In this document: positions 15,594 through 23,697 of the stretch, one piece after another
How the letters are laid out: the number at the start of each line of letters is the position of its first letter
Position numbering within the stretch: the first letter of the stretch is position 1
Assembly (NCBI GenBank): GCA_903885605.1
Contig: CAISJD010000038.1
Span: 1 to 32,447 of the forward strand
Source: an uncultured Chthonomonas sp.
GTDB lineage: Bacteria; Armatimonadota; Chthonomonadetes; Chthonomonadales; CAJBBX01
DNA length: 32,447 nt
Direction: 5' to 3'
Position numbers and translations under genes: made by a program
Notes under the pieces: generated by a model
The model's input: only the letters and a program-made list of their open reading frames with translations
What the model was told of the DNA's origin: nothing
Databases searched by the model: none

Positions 15594-16886
15594 GTGCCGA
15601 ACACTGTGGTCGTGGGTGCGCAATGGGGCGACGAAGCCAAGGGCAAGGTCGTCGACTTTCTAGCCGAGCGCGCCGGCATGGTGGTGCGGTACGGCGGCGG
15701 CAATAACGCCGGCCACACCGTTACGGTGGAGGGCGCCACCTACAAGTTCCACCTGGTGCCCTGCGGCATCCTGCATGGCGGCGTCGTCTGCGTGATCGCC
15801 GACGGCGTCGTGGTGGACCCTGAGGTGCTGGTCCAGGAGCTTAGGGGCCTCGCGGCTCAGTCCGTCAGCGTCGCCAATCTCCGCATTTCGGCGAACGCAC
15901 ACGTCATCATGCCGTACCACAAGGAGTTCGACCGGCTCGAGGAGGCCGCCAAGGGCTCCTCCGCCATCGGCACCACGGGGCGCGGCATCGGACCCGCCTA
16001 CGCCGACAAGGCGTCGCGCATCGGCGTGCGAATGCACGACCTGGTGGACGAAACCCGCCTGCGCAAGGCGTTGGACCGCGTCAAGGAGCAGAAGAACGCC
16101 ATCCTGACCCGTGTGCACGGAGCCGCCGCGTTGGACTTCGAGGAGATCGCGCGGTCCTATGCCGCCCTCGGCGCCGAGTTGCGGCCCTACGTCTGCTCCA
16201 CCGCCTACCTGGTGGGCGAGGCCGCCGTGTCCGATGCGGGCGTCGTCTTTGAGGGGGCGCAGGGCGCCTTGTTGGACCTGGACATGGGTACCTATCCCTT
16301 CGTCACCTCGTCGCATCCGCTGGCCGGAGGCGCTTGCCTCGGCACCGGCGTCGGCCCCACGCGCATCGACGCGGTGCTGGGCGTCGCCAAGAGCTACACG
16401 ACCCGCGTGGGCGCAGGGATCTTCCCCACCGAGCTGGAAGACGAGACCGGCACCTACATCCGCGAGCGCGGTCACGAGTACGGCACCACCACAGGCAGGC
16501 CCCGCCGATGCGGCTGGATCGACACGGTCGTGCTTCGCTACTCAGCCATGGTGAATGGCCTCACCTGCCTCGCGCTGGGCCATCTGGACGTGCTGAGCGG
16601 CCTCGACACGGTGCGCCTCGCTACGGCCTACCGCATCGACGGCGAGGTGACCGACAAGATGCCCGTGGACCTCGTCTCCCAGGTGGGCCTCACGCCCGTC
16701 TACGAGGAGATGCCCGGGTGGACCGAGGACGTGAGCGGCGTCACCCGCTTCGAGGATCTACCGGAGGCGTGCCGCGCCTACGTGCGGCGCGTCGAGGAGC
16801 TGGTCGGCGTGCCCGTCGGTAGCGTGAGCGTGGGTCCGGGCCGCGAGCAACTCATTGTTCGCGTCGGTGTCTTCCCCGGCACGTAG
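15594..16886 (+). CDS. purA: Adenylosuccinate synthetase
   Basis: Joins IMP and aspartate, using GTP, to adenylosuccinate in the first committed step of AMP synthesis. 430 residues, the usual length. The catalytic D13 and H41 are present (WGDEAKGK, NNAGHT), as are IGTTGRGIGPAYADK (IMP site), VFEGAQGALLDLDMGTYPFVTSS and TTTGRPRRCGW. One oddity: the usual GDEGKGK phosphate loop reads GDEAKGK, with Ala at position 15. All other loop residues are intact, so the enzyme is probably active. The GTG at 15594 is supported by GGAGG 6 nt upstream and by alignment to the family start. The ATG 5 nt earlier is out of frame. It is alone on its strand and followed by a hairpin. Confidence 0.97.
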   Translation: MPNTVVVGAQWGDEAKGKVVDFLAERAGMVVRYGGGNNAGHTVTVEGATYKFHLVPCGILHGGVVCVIADGVVVDPEVLVQELRGLAAQSVSVANLRISANAHVIMPYHKEFDRLEEAAKGSSAIGTTGRGIGPAYADKASRIGVRMHDLVDETRLRKALDRVKEQKNAILTRVHGAAALDFEEIARSYAALGAELRPYVCSTAYLVGEAAVSDAGVVFEGAQGALLDLDMGTYPFVTSSHPLAGGACLGTGVGPTRIDAVLGVAKSYTTRVGAGIFPTELEDETGTYIRERGHEYGTTTGRPRRCGWIDTVVLRYSAMVNGLTCLALGHLDVLSGLDTVRLATAYRIDGEVTDKMPVDLVSQVGLTPVYEEMPGWTEDVSGVTRFEDLPEACRAYVRRVEELVGVPVGSVSVGPGREQLIVRVGVFPGT

Positions 16887-16910
16887 CCCAGGGCGAGCCC
16901 GGCTGAAAGT

Positions 16911-16948
16911 GAGGAGGCGCCGAAGGCCCGCAGGCCCGGCGCCTCCTC
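16911..16948. terminator. Bidirectional hairpin between purA and a convergent gene
   Basis: A perfect 11-bp inverted repeat (GAGGAGGCGCC at 16911-16921 and its complement at 16938-16948) with a 16-nt loop that can form an inner GGCC stem. It sits 24 nt after the purA stop and 4 nt from the end of the convergent gene. There is no T-run on either strand, so it resembles a Rho-assisted or stabilising terminator. Confidence 0.6.
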
Positions 16949-16952
16949 TCAT

Positions 16953-17552
16953 CTACTGGGTGCAGCGCTTGCCGTGGGGCTTGCCTTCAGGGGCGTGGCA
17001 CTGCGGGCATTGGCCCGGGCCTGCCCAGATTCGCTCGGGGCCGCGCGCCGCGTCCGCGCCGCGTCCGTAGGAGCGGCCGTTTGACGACTCCGCGCGAATC
17101 TCTTCGTCGTCCATGTCCATGGCGAACTGCGTGCCGTAGCCCGCCACTGCCAGGGCGCGTCCGATGGCGCCTGTCTCGGCCTTCTCCACCCACCCGGCCG
17201 GGAAGTCGGAGCGCGTCTCGGTCTTCATGCTGGTCGCGATGACGCGGCCCTCCGGCGTGCGGATGGAGGCCTTCACCGTGGCGAAGCCGGCCTCCTGGCC
17301 TCCCTCCAGCAGCTCCGTGTGGATCTCCCAGTCCGGCTTCTCGTCGCGAAACCAGACCAGCCGCTGCGCCGCCGGCAGGTAGAGGCGGCCGCTGGGCAGC
17401 CTCACGAGATTGCGGCGCGCGAGTTCCGGGATGCGGCGCTTGTCGGCAACCTCGACCGCCTCGCGCTTGGCGGCGTCAGCGGCGCTCAGCGCCTCGGGCA
17501 CCGGCGCATCGTCAATCAGCTTGCCTGCGTCCAGCTTGTCTGCACTCGTCAT
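16953..17552 (-). CDS. Phage-type small protein, possible DNA-recombination accessory
   Basis: 199 residues, function unknown. The stretch KAETGAIGRALAVAGYGTQF, followed by an acidic MDMDDEE, resembles a small protein common in phage genomes beside recombination and replication genes. A relation to single-strand-annealing proteins of the ERF/Rad52 kind is possible but I cannot show it. The C-terminus is a probable zinc ribbon, CPQCHAPEGKPHGKRC. The N-terminal 40 residues are Ala/Asp-rich and look disordered. The ATG at 17552 has GGAGG 5 nt upstream. It lies 103 bp after dinG on the same strand and converges with purA. No integrase, capsid or other phage gene is near, so it is either domesticated or a cellular member of the family. 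Confidence 0.7.
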   Translation of the reverse strand: MTSADKLDAGKLIDDAPVPEALSAADAAKREAVEVADKRRIPELARRNLVRLPSGRLYLPAAQRLVWFRDEKPDWEIHTELLEGGQEAGFATVKASIRTPEGRVIATSMKTETRSDFPAGWVEKAETGAIGRALAVAGYGTQFAMDMDDEEIRAESSNGRSYGRGADAARGPERIWAGPGQCPQCHAPEGKPHGKRCTQ

Positions 17553-17655
17553 CTGTTCCTCCCAAGTCCCAGGGCCTCCGCATCGGCCCTGCTACCGGAG
17601 TTGCTCGCCCGGCGCTCGCAGAACCGGAAAGCCGTCCGGCAAATCCGCGCCTGAA

Positions 17656-19662
17656 TCACGCCTCTGTCGCCGTAATCTCGCGCCACACTTTCTCGAACGC
17701 TTCTCGCGTGGCTGCCTTGCGCATGGGCGGCATGGAGCGGACGAGCTGCCAGCCGTACGACTTGTTGGCCAGTCGGCTATCAAGGATGCAAACGGCGCCG
17801 CAGTCGGTCTTGGTGCGAATGAGCCGACCCAGGCCCTGCTTCAGCCGGATCAGCGTCTGGGGCAGCGTGAACTCACCGAATGAACTGCCGCCCCGCTGCT
17901 CGACCGCGTCGGCCCGCGACTTCTGGATCGGCGAATCGGGCACCGCGAAGGGCAGCTTGTCGATGATCACCACACTGAGCGCTTCGCCCGGCACGTCGAC
18001 GCCCTCCCAGAAGGTGCTCGTGCCGAAGAGGCAGCCGCCGTCGCTGGCGCGGAAGTCAGCCACCAACTGGCCTGCGGGCTTGGTGCCCTGGCGGAACAGG
18101 GGATAGGGAAGCCGGTTCTTCAGTGTCTCATACGCCTCGGTCAGCATGCGGTGCGAGGTGAAGAGGACCAGCGCTCGACCCTCGGTCACGCGGAGGATGG
18201 CCTCGATCTCGTCGGTGAGCAGGCGCGTGTAGTCGGGCGTCGGCGTCCGGGGAGGGGCGGGGAAGGCCCTTGGCACGTAGAGGACGGCTTGCCGCTCGTA
18301 GTCGAACGGGCTACCGACCTGCGCCTCCATGACATCGGGGTTCAGCCCCAGCCTTCCACGGATGTAGCCGAACCCGGCCGTGTCGGCCAAAGTTGCGGAG
18401 ACGAGCACCGCCGAATGGATGCGCTCCCAGAGCTGCTCGCGGAGCATGTTGGAGATGTCGGTGGGTGTGCTGCGAACCGAGACGATGGGGTTGGCGGCGG
18501 CGGCGCGGCGGCGTGGCCCCTCGCTCCGGCGCGTCTCGCCCCAGGCGATGAAGCCCTCTTCGGCATACGTCAGCGCGCGGACCATGTCCTCACGCGTGCT
18601 CATGCAGAGGCAGGCCAGTACCTCCGCCCGGTCGCGGATGGCCTCGGGCGCGTCCGGAGGCACGGTGCGGAGCTGAGCTGCCAGCGCCTCCAGTGAGGCG
18701 GCTGCGGCTTCCGACGCCTCCTTGGCACGATCCAGCGCGCCCGACGGTAGCTCTGAGAGGAAGTACTCCTGCTTGTCCAGCGCCACCAGGTCGAACATGG
18801 CGATGTTCAGGTCGCGCAGGGCGTCGAGGCGCGCCGTGTCGGGCTGGATGCCCCGGAGGCGCTCGATGCGGTCCACCACGTAGGGGATGCGCCAACTGGC
18901 GGCCTCGGCGCCGAAGACGCTGGTCGCGGCGTCCTCGAGGTGGTGCGCCTCGTCGAAGATGACGTAGTCGTGGTTTGGCAGCACGGTGCGGTCGGCGTCA
19001 AGGCTCCGCAACGCCAGGTCCGAGAAGTAGAGCGCATGGTTCGCGATGACGATGTCGGCCTTGGCGGTCTCGCGCCGGTTGCGGAAGTAGAAGCAGCGGT
19101 CGAAGTAGCGGCACTGCATATTCGTGCAGGTATCGCCCCTGGCTCCCAGGTCCGACCATCCGGAGTAGGTGAACGGGAGTTCGGCGACGTCGCCTGTGCG
19201 CGTCTCAGCGGCCCAACGCTTGATCTCTGCGAACTGCGGCTCGGCATCGTGGAAGATGTCGCCGCCCGCCGCGTCCAGGTCGCGCAGGCAGAGGTAGTTT
19301 CCCCGCCCTTTGGCCACCACAACCCGTGGCTTGGAGCCGGGCGCCGCCTGCACCGCCAGCGGGATGTCCTTCTCGGCGAGCTGCGACTGCAGGCCGATGG
19401 TCTGCGTGGAGATGACCACGGGGCCGGCCTTCTCCGGCAGCGTCAGGATGGCGGACAGGTAGGCCAGCGATTTGCCCACGCCGGTGCCGGCCTCGACGAG
19501 GCAGTGGCGCCCCTGGGCCATGGCCTCGGCGATGGCGCTGCCCGCCTCCACCTGCTGCGGTCGATGCTCGAAGGCCGGCAGCAGGCGCGATAGCGCGCCG
19601 TCAGGGCCCAGGATCGCCTCGACAAGCTCCACCGCGTCCTCGGATGCCCTCCTGGCGCGCAC
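17656..19662 (-). CDS. dinG: DinG-family iron-sulphur DNA helicase
   Basis: ATP-dependent 5'-3' superfamily 2 helicase of the XPD/DinG group, acting on damaged or R-loop DNA. 668 residues. Walker A is AGTGVGKS (58-65) and the DEAH box is at 237-240. Four cysteines at 125, 179, 184 and 190 fit the Fe-S cluster domain. The C-terminal helicase domain has FGTSTFWEGVDVPG and motif VI QGLGRLIRTKTD. There is no N-terminal exonuclease domain, unlike Firmicutes DinG. The GTG at 19662 has GGAGG 7 nt upstream. It starts 3 nt after the stop of the upstream glycosidase-like gene, so expression is linked to the envelope genes before it. No lexA-like palindrome is visible directly before dinG. Confidence 0.95.
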   Translation of the reverse strand: MRARRASEDAVELVEAILGPDGALSRLLPAFEHRPQQVEAGSAIAEAMAQGRHCLVEAGTGVGKSLAYLSAILTLPEKAGPVVISTQTIGLQSQLAEKDIPLAVQAAPGSKPRVVVAKGRGNYLCLRDLDAAGGDIFHDAEPQFAEIKRWAAETRTGDVAELPFTYSGWSDLGARGDTCTNMQCRYFDRCFYFRNRRETAKADIVIANHALYFSDLALRSLDADRTVLPNHDYVIFDEAHHLEDAATSVFGAEAASWRIPYVVDRIERLRGIQPDTARLDALRDLNIAMFDLVALDKQEYFLSELPSGALDRAKEASEAAAASLEALAAQLRTVPPDAPEAIRDRAEVLACLCMSTREDMVRALTYAEEGFIAWGETRRSEGPRRRAAAANPIVSVRSTPTDISNMLREQLWERIHSAVLVSATLADTAGFGYIRGRLGLNPDVMEAQVGSPFDYERQAVLYVPRAFPAPPRTPTPDYTRLLTDEIEAILRVTEGRALVLFTSHRMLTEAYETLKNRLPYPLFRQGTKPAGQLVADFRASDGGCLFGTSTFWEGVDVPGEALSVVIIDKLPFAVPDSPIQKSRADAVEQRGGSSFGEFTLPQTLIRLKQGLGRLIRTKTDCGAVCILDSRLANKSYGWQLVRSMPPMRKAATREAFEKVWREITATEA

Positions 19663-19665
19663 CGG

Positions 19666-21396
19666 CTATCCTCCGCCGGCCTGCCAGGGCACCGTGGAGA
19701 GCGTGCCGGCGGACCGCGCCGCCTCGGAGTTGTCAAAGGCGGCATCTCGCGCGGCGCGCATCTGCAGGAAGAGCCCCGGCACTCGGTGCGGCGGCAAGGC
19801 GGGTTGGCCCATGGCGCGCTGCAGCGAGTCCCACCAGCCGTAGTCGTAGATGTATGAGATGTCGAAGATCATCACGCCGTTGGAGAAACGGCACGCGGCC
19901 GAGATGGCGTCCTCGAACGCCTTCGGCCGATCCTTGTAGTTCACCGCATAGAGCCCCGCGTAGACGGGCACGCTCGCCGACACGGCGCGGGTCGAGACAT
20001 CGGCGGCGGCCTCGACGGAGCCGCCCGGCGAGGCGCCCGCGGCCCGGGCCTCATCGCGCGTGGGGTAGCCGTAGTAGCAGCCTGTGGTGAGCCAGTCAAG
20101 CTGCTCGGCGTAGCCTGCCTCGTTGTAGTCCGGCGTGGCCCAGGAGGTGCGCACCGGCAGCTTCTCGCTCCCCCAGTTCACGCCCACGCCGTAGTACTCC
20201 GTGAACCAGCTCCCCACATAGGCGGCTACCTGGATACCCGGTCGGGCGGCCCGGGCGGCGGCGGCGGCCTCGGAGATCAGGTCGCGGATCGTGCGCGCCC
20301 GGAACTCAAGCCAGGGCCTGAAGAGCGGACCGCGCCTCGGCGGCTCGCCGGGCACGGGATCGAAGGAGATGATATCCTCCGGGAAGCTCGCCACGCGTTT
20401 GCCGATCCACTGCTCGAACGCGCGGCGCGCGGCGTCGCTGGTGTCGTTGTAGAGATTGGCATACCGGAGCCGGTCGAAGACTATGGCGTCCACTGCGTAG
20501 TTGGAGGCAATCTCGCGGACGATATCGAGTGCGCGCTTGCGCGCCTCGGCCTGGTAAGGGCTTACGAAGACCGCCACCTTCTCGGCAGGCTCCTCGGCCG
20601 AAGGCACGCGCTTGCCCCTGGCATCGAACCGGGCGCTGACGCCGGGCTGGATGTTGGCCGCGGCCCAGTCGGTCTGCTCGCCTGTGAGGGCCAGTAGCCG
20701 GCCTCTCTCCGGCGCGGCGATGGGCTCGTCGCCCCACATGGCCACGTCCGCCATGGCCTCTACCTCGCCGGTGGGCGACATGGTGACGACCAGCGTACCC
20801 GCCGCCTCGCCGGTGGGAGGCGCTGCGTACGTGTCGTCGCGTGCCAGCGGGCGCTTCCGGTCCTCAGGGTCGCCCTGGCCGCGCACGGGTAGGCGGTTAC
20901 CGTTGGCGGTCACCAGTGCGCGGTCCACAACGTAGGCCACGGACTGCAGGTCGGGCCGGCCGAACGCCATGCCGGCGCCGAACTGCTTGTGCCCCTCGGA
21001 GAGCATATTCACGCTGGCGGCGACCTCGATGCCCGCCGCGTGGCCGGCCTGTACGAACTCGGCGAGGATATCGAGATCCGGCACATCGCGGCCGTTCCAT
21101 CGGCGCATCCGCTCGGCGACCTTGCTGGCGTAGAGCACCTGGCCGCTGACGGGCTTTACGTCGATGACCAGCGTGCTGATGTTCGCCGTCCTGCATCGGG
21201 CCACGATGTCGCGGATGCCCTCCGGCGTGGCGGTTCGAACGAGGTTCGCCGTGCCGTCGACCCACATCACGCGCCCCTGTAGGCCGGACTGGATCGTCAG
21301 CACGCGGCCGAAGACCGGCATGCCATTCTGAGCCAGGCTCGGCGCGGCAACCGCAACGAGCGCCGGCGCCAACCAGCGGGCGAGGGACCGCGTCAC
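19666..21396 (-). CDS. Secreted glycoside-hydrolase-like protein (GHL10 / COG1649 type)
   Basis: 576 residues with a signal peptide (about 1-22, ending SLAQ). The fold appears to be a TIM barrel of the glycosyl-hydrolase-like 10 family, seen from ATPEGIRDIVARCR, TLVIDVKP (75-82), GIEVAASVNM (122-131), VAVFVSPYQAEARKRALDIV (274-293), then YAVDAIVFDRLRY (300-312), a typical strand-4 pattern. An insertion of about 120 residues (about 150-275) lies inside the barrel. GHL10 members are thought to act on bacterial cell-wall or exopolysaccharide sugars, but few are characterised. The GTG at 21396 overlaps the rfbD stop (GTGA) and has GGAGG 6 nt upstream. The context suggests processing of a rhamnose-containing surface polymer. 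Confidence 0.8.
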   Translation of the reverse strand: MTRSLARWLAPALVAVAAPSLAQNGMPVFGRVLTIQSGLQGRVMWVDGTANLVRTATPEGIRDIVARCRTANISTLVIDVKPVSGQVLYASKVAERMRRWNGRDVPDLDILAEFVQAGHAAGIEVAASVNMLSEGHKQFGAGMAFGRPDLQSVAYVVDRALVTANGNRLPVRGQGDPEDRKRPLARDDTYAAPPTGEAAGTLVVTMSPTGEVEAMADVAMWGDEPIAAPERGRLLALTGEQTDWAAANIQPGVSARFDARGKRVPSAEEPAEKVAVFVSPYQAEARKRALDIVREIASNYAVDAIVFDRLRYANLYNDTSDAARRAFEQWIGKRVASFPEDIISFDPVPGEPPRRGPLFRPWLEFRARTIRDLISEAAAAARAARPGIQVAAYVGSWFTEYYGVGVNWGSEKLPVRTSWATPDYNEAGYAEQLDWLTTGCYYGYPTRDEARAAGASPGGSVEAAADVSTRAVSASVPVYAGLYAVNYKDRPKAFEDAISAACRFSNGVMIFDISYIYDYGWWDSLQRAMGQPALPPHRVPGLFLQMRAARDAAFDNSEAARSAGTLSTVPWQAGGG

Positions 21397-22268
21397 CGGG
21401 CGCCTCCTTCCATGTCACGCCTTTGGCGCACGTAGTCACGGATCGCCTCTTCCCACGGCCGAAGCGCCGGAAGGCCCGCCGCCCGCAGGGCGCAGGGCGC
21501 TAGCTCCGAGCGGCGGGGCCGCCGGGCAGGCGTGGGCCACTGGGCGGTGGCGATGGGCTGCACACGGGTGGGGGAGCCGCCTTCGGCCAGGATGCGGCCG
21601 GCGAACCTGTACCAGGAGGTGGAGCCGGAGTTGGTGGCATGGTACGTGCCGTAGGGCGCCCCGTCTACGATCCGCAACAGCGTTTCCGCCAGGTCCTGCG
21701 TGAACGTGGGGCATCCGTACTGGTCCGCCACGACGCGGAGTGGCTTGCCCTGCGCTGCGGCGTTCAGCATGGTAGCTGGGAAGCAGCGACCCTGCAGGCC
21801 GTAGAGCCACGCCGTCCGCACGACCCAGTGGCGTGGATTGGCCTGCCGGATGGCGTTCTCGCCTGCCAGCTTGGTGGCCCCATAGGCGCTCAGGGGGTTC
21901 GTCGCGTCCCATTCGCCATAGGGGCGAGCGGATTCGCCGTCGAAGACGTAGTCGGTGCTGATGCCGCAGATCGGCACGCCCGTCTCGGCGCAGGCCGTGG
22001 CGACGACCCAGGAGCCGGCCGCGTTGACCCGGTAGGCCAGGTCGTACTCCCTCTCTGCGTCGTCGACGCGCGTGTAGGCGGCGCAGTGGATGACAGCGTC
22101 GGGCCTGAGGCGCTGCATGGCGGCGCGCACGGCGGCCAGATCGGCGATGTCGATGGGCTCCGCTGGATCAGCGGCGTCCATGCCCGCCACCTGCCTGCCC
22201 TGCGCCGCGGCAAGCGCCACAACGTCTCGCCCCAGCATTCCCAGATGGCCCGTCACCAGTAGCCTCAC
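21393..22268 (-). CDS. rfbD: dTDP-4-dehydrorhamnose reductase
   Basis: Final step of dTDP-L-rhamnose synthesis, reducing dTDP-4-keto-rhamnose with NAD(P)H. 291 residues from the chosen start. The Rossmann loop is GHLGMLG (7-13), STDYVFDG (104-111) carries the active-site Thr/Asp region, and the catalytic pair is Y129-x3-K133. The end has the usual RPRRSELA motif. I choose the GTG at 22268, which has GAGG 6 nt upstream. A GTG at 22280 overlaps the stop of the upstream gene as GTGA and would add four residues. It overlaps the GHL10-like gene by 4 nt. The partner genes rfbA, rfbB and rfbC are not in this window. Confidence 0.95.
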   Translation of the reverse strand: MRLLVTGHLGMLGRDVVALAAAQGRQVAGMDAADPAEPIDIADLAAVRAAMQRLRPDAVIHCAAYTRVDDAEREYDLAYRVNAAGSWVVATACAETGVPICGISTDYVFDGESARPYGEWDATNPLSAYGATKLAGENAIRQANPRHWVVRTAWLYGLQGRCFPATMLNAAAQGKPLRVVADQYGCPTFTQDLAETLLRIVDGAPYGTYHATNSGSTSWYRFAGRILAEGGSPTRVQPIATAQWPTPARRPRRSELAPCALRAAGLPALRPWEEAIRDYVRQRRDMEGGAR

Positions 22269-22276
22269 TCTGCACC

Positions 22277-23170
22277 TCACCAACGGAACGCGGCGACCAC
22301 GGCAAGCAGCCAGAGGCCCAGGTCGACTTGCATGGTGCGGTCCTGCGCCAGGATCTTCTCCGGCGTGCCGCCTCGATGCTCGATATGGATCAGGTAAAGG
22401 TACCGGAAGACGCCGAACATGACGAACGGCAGCGATAGCGCCAGCATGGGGTGCCTGATCGCCGTGGGGGAGTTGATGCAGTAGACGGCGTACGAGACCG
22501 TCAACCCGCCAAGCGTCACAGCGATGATCTGATCCAGTAGCGGCAGGCTGTAGGATGAAAGCGCTTGCCGATGGTCGGCCGCGTCGCCCTCCAGGGCCAC
22601 CAACTCGTGGCGCCGCTTACCGAACGCGAGGAAGAGGGCCAGTTGCAGCGTGCAGACCAGCAACCAGGCCGAGACCGGCACGTGCAGCGCCCAACCTCCG
22701 GCAGCGGCCCGGATCACGAACCCGGCGGCGATGGCGAACGCATCGACCAGCACCATGCGCTTCAGCGCAAGCGTGTACGCCACCTGGAGGATCAGGTAGC
22801 CGACGATCCCGATGCCGAACATGGTCGAGACGGCGAACGAGGCGACGGCGCCGCCGATCGCGAAGAGGGCGGCCGCAACCGCCGCTGCCGCCACAGGCAA
22901 CCTGCCGGACGCGATGGGGCGGCTCTGCTTCTCCGGGTGGACCCGGTCCTGCTCGCGGTCTGAGATATCGTTCAGCAGGTAGACCGCGCCGGAGACCAGG
23001 CAGAATAGGCCGAAGCAGAGCGTGACCAACGGCCAGCTTCGCCAGTTATCCGTGAAGACCATCGCCGCATAGACGAAGAGGTTCTTCGACCACTGGCGGG
23101 GCCGCATGGCCTCCAGGATCAGCCCGGGCAGGCAGTTACAGCCCGGCCGCGCGGCGGGGACGGCAGGCAC
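22277..23170 (-). CDS. UbiA-family prenyltransferase, decaprenyl-phosphate phosphoribosyltransferase-like
   Basis: Polytopic membrane enzyme, 297 residues with about eight hydrophobic segments. RPRQWSKNLFVYAA (23-36) and NDISDREQDRVHPEK (67-81), followed by RPIASG, are characteristic of decaprenylphosphoryl-phosphoribose synthase, which moves 5-phosphoribose from PRPP to a polyprenyl phosphate. The Asp-rich NDxxD motif binds the Mg-diphosphate. In mycobacteria the pathway feeds arabinan synthesis. Here the next gene is rfbD, not the epimerase pair DprE1/DprE2, so the end product is unclear. The GTG at 23170 gives a slightly long N-terminus, and its ribosome binding site is weak. It begins 5 nt after the rfaE2-like stop, within the same gene run. 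Confidence 0.85.
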   Translation of the reverse strand: MPAVPAARPGCNCLPGLILEAMRPRQWSKNLFVYAAMVFTDNWRSWPLVTLCFGLFCLVSGAVYLLNDISDREQDRVHPEKQSRPIASGRLPVAAAAVAAALFAIGGAVASFAVSTMFGIGIVGYLILQVAYTLALKRMVLVDAFAIAAGFVIRAAAGGWALHVPVSAWLLVCTLQLALFLAFGKRRHELVALEGDAADHRQALSSYSLPLLDQIIAVTLGGLTVSYAVYCINSPTAIRHPMLALSLPFVMFGVFRYLYLIHIEHRGGTPEKILAQDRTMQVDLGLWLLAVVAAFRW

Positions 23171-23175
23171 CGAGG

Positions 23176-23697
23176 CTATCCGGCGCTCGACGCGGCGTAG
23201 CTCTGAAGTACGCGCTCGATGACGTTGGTGGTGCTCCGCTGGGCAATGAGGCTTGCGATGTAGACGGAGCCGCCGTGCTTCTCCACCGTGGCGGCTTCGG
23301 GGATCGTCTGCCCCTGCCTGTCGCCGCCCTTGACGTAGACGGCAGGCCGAACGACCTCGGCCAGTGCGATGGCCGTGACCTCGTCAAAGATGCTCACCAG
23401 ATCGACGGCCTCCAGATGCGCCAGCATGTCCGCCCGCTCACACTCGGGGATGAGCGGGCGCTGCGGGCCCTTGAGCGACGCTACGGAGGCGTCGCTGTTG
23501 AGGCCCACCACGAGCAAGTCGCCCTGCGCCCTGGCCTCGGCCAGGTAGCGGGCATGGCCCACGTGGAGGATATCGAAACAGCCGTTCGTCATCACGATTC
23601 TCTTGCCGGCGGCTCGCGCTATGGCCAGCCGCTCCGCCAACTCGTCACGGCTCACGACCTTGGTGTGCGCGCCGGCGCAGGTGGGTTCGTATGTCAT
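23176..23697 (-). CDS. rfaE2: D-glycero-beta-D-manno-heptose-1-phosphate adenylyltransferase-like
   Basis: Nucleotidyltransferase that activates heptose-1-phosphate with ATP to ADP-heptose for lipopolysaccharide or other surface glycans. 173 residues, the stand-alone equivalent of the HldE C-terminal domain. NGCFDILHVGHARYL (38-52) contains the HxGH nucleotide motif (H45, H48), and VKGGD and STTNVIERVLQ follow as in the family. The kinase half (HldE N-terminus) is not fused and is absent from the window. ATG at 23697, with GGAGG 5 nt upstream; a longer start 8 codons earlier would be out of place. The start overlaps the galE stop in TGATG. A related cytidylyltransferase with other sugar substrates is a less likely alternative. 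Confidence 0.9.
   Translation of the reverse strand: MTYEPTCAGAHTKVVSRDELAERLAIARAAGKRIVMTNGCFDILHVGHARYLAEARAQGDLLVVGLNSDASVASLKGPQRPLIPECERADMLAHLEAVDLVSIFDEVTAIALAEVVRPAVYVKGGDRQGQTIPEAATVEKHGGSVYIASLIAQRSTTNVIERVLQSYAASSAG

Noticed and set aside
15455..15739. N-terminal extension of the ABC-F frame over the divergent region
   Set aside because: It would overlap the purA start and promoter. The ATG at 15454 begins the conserved ATPase cassette.
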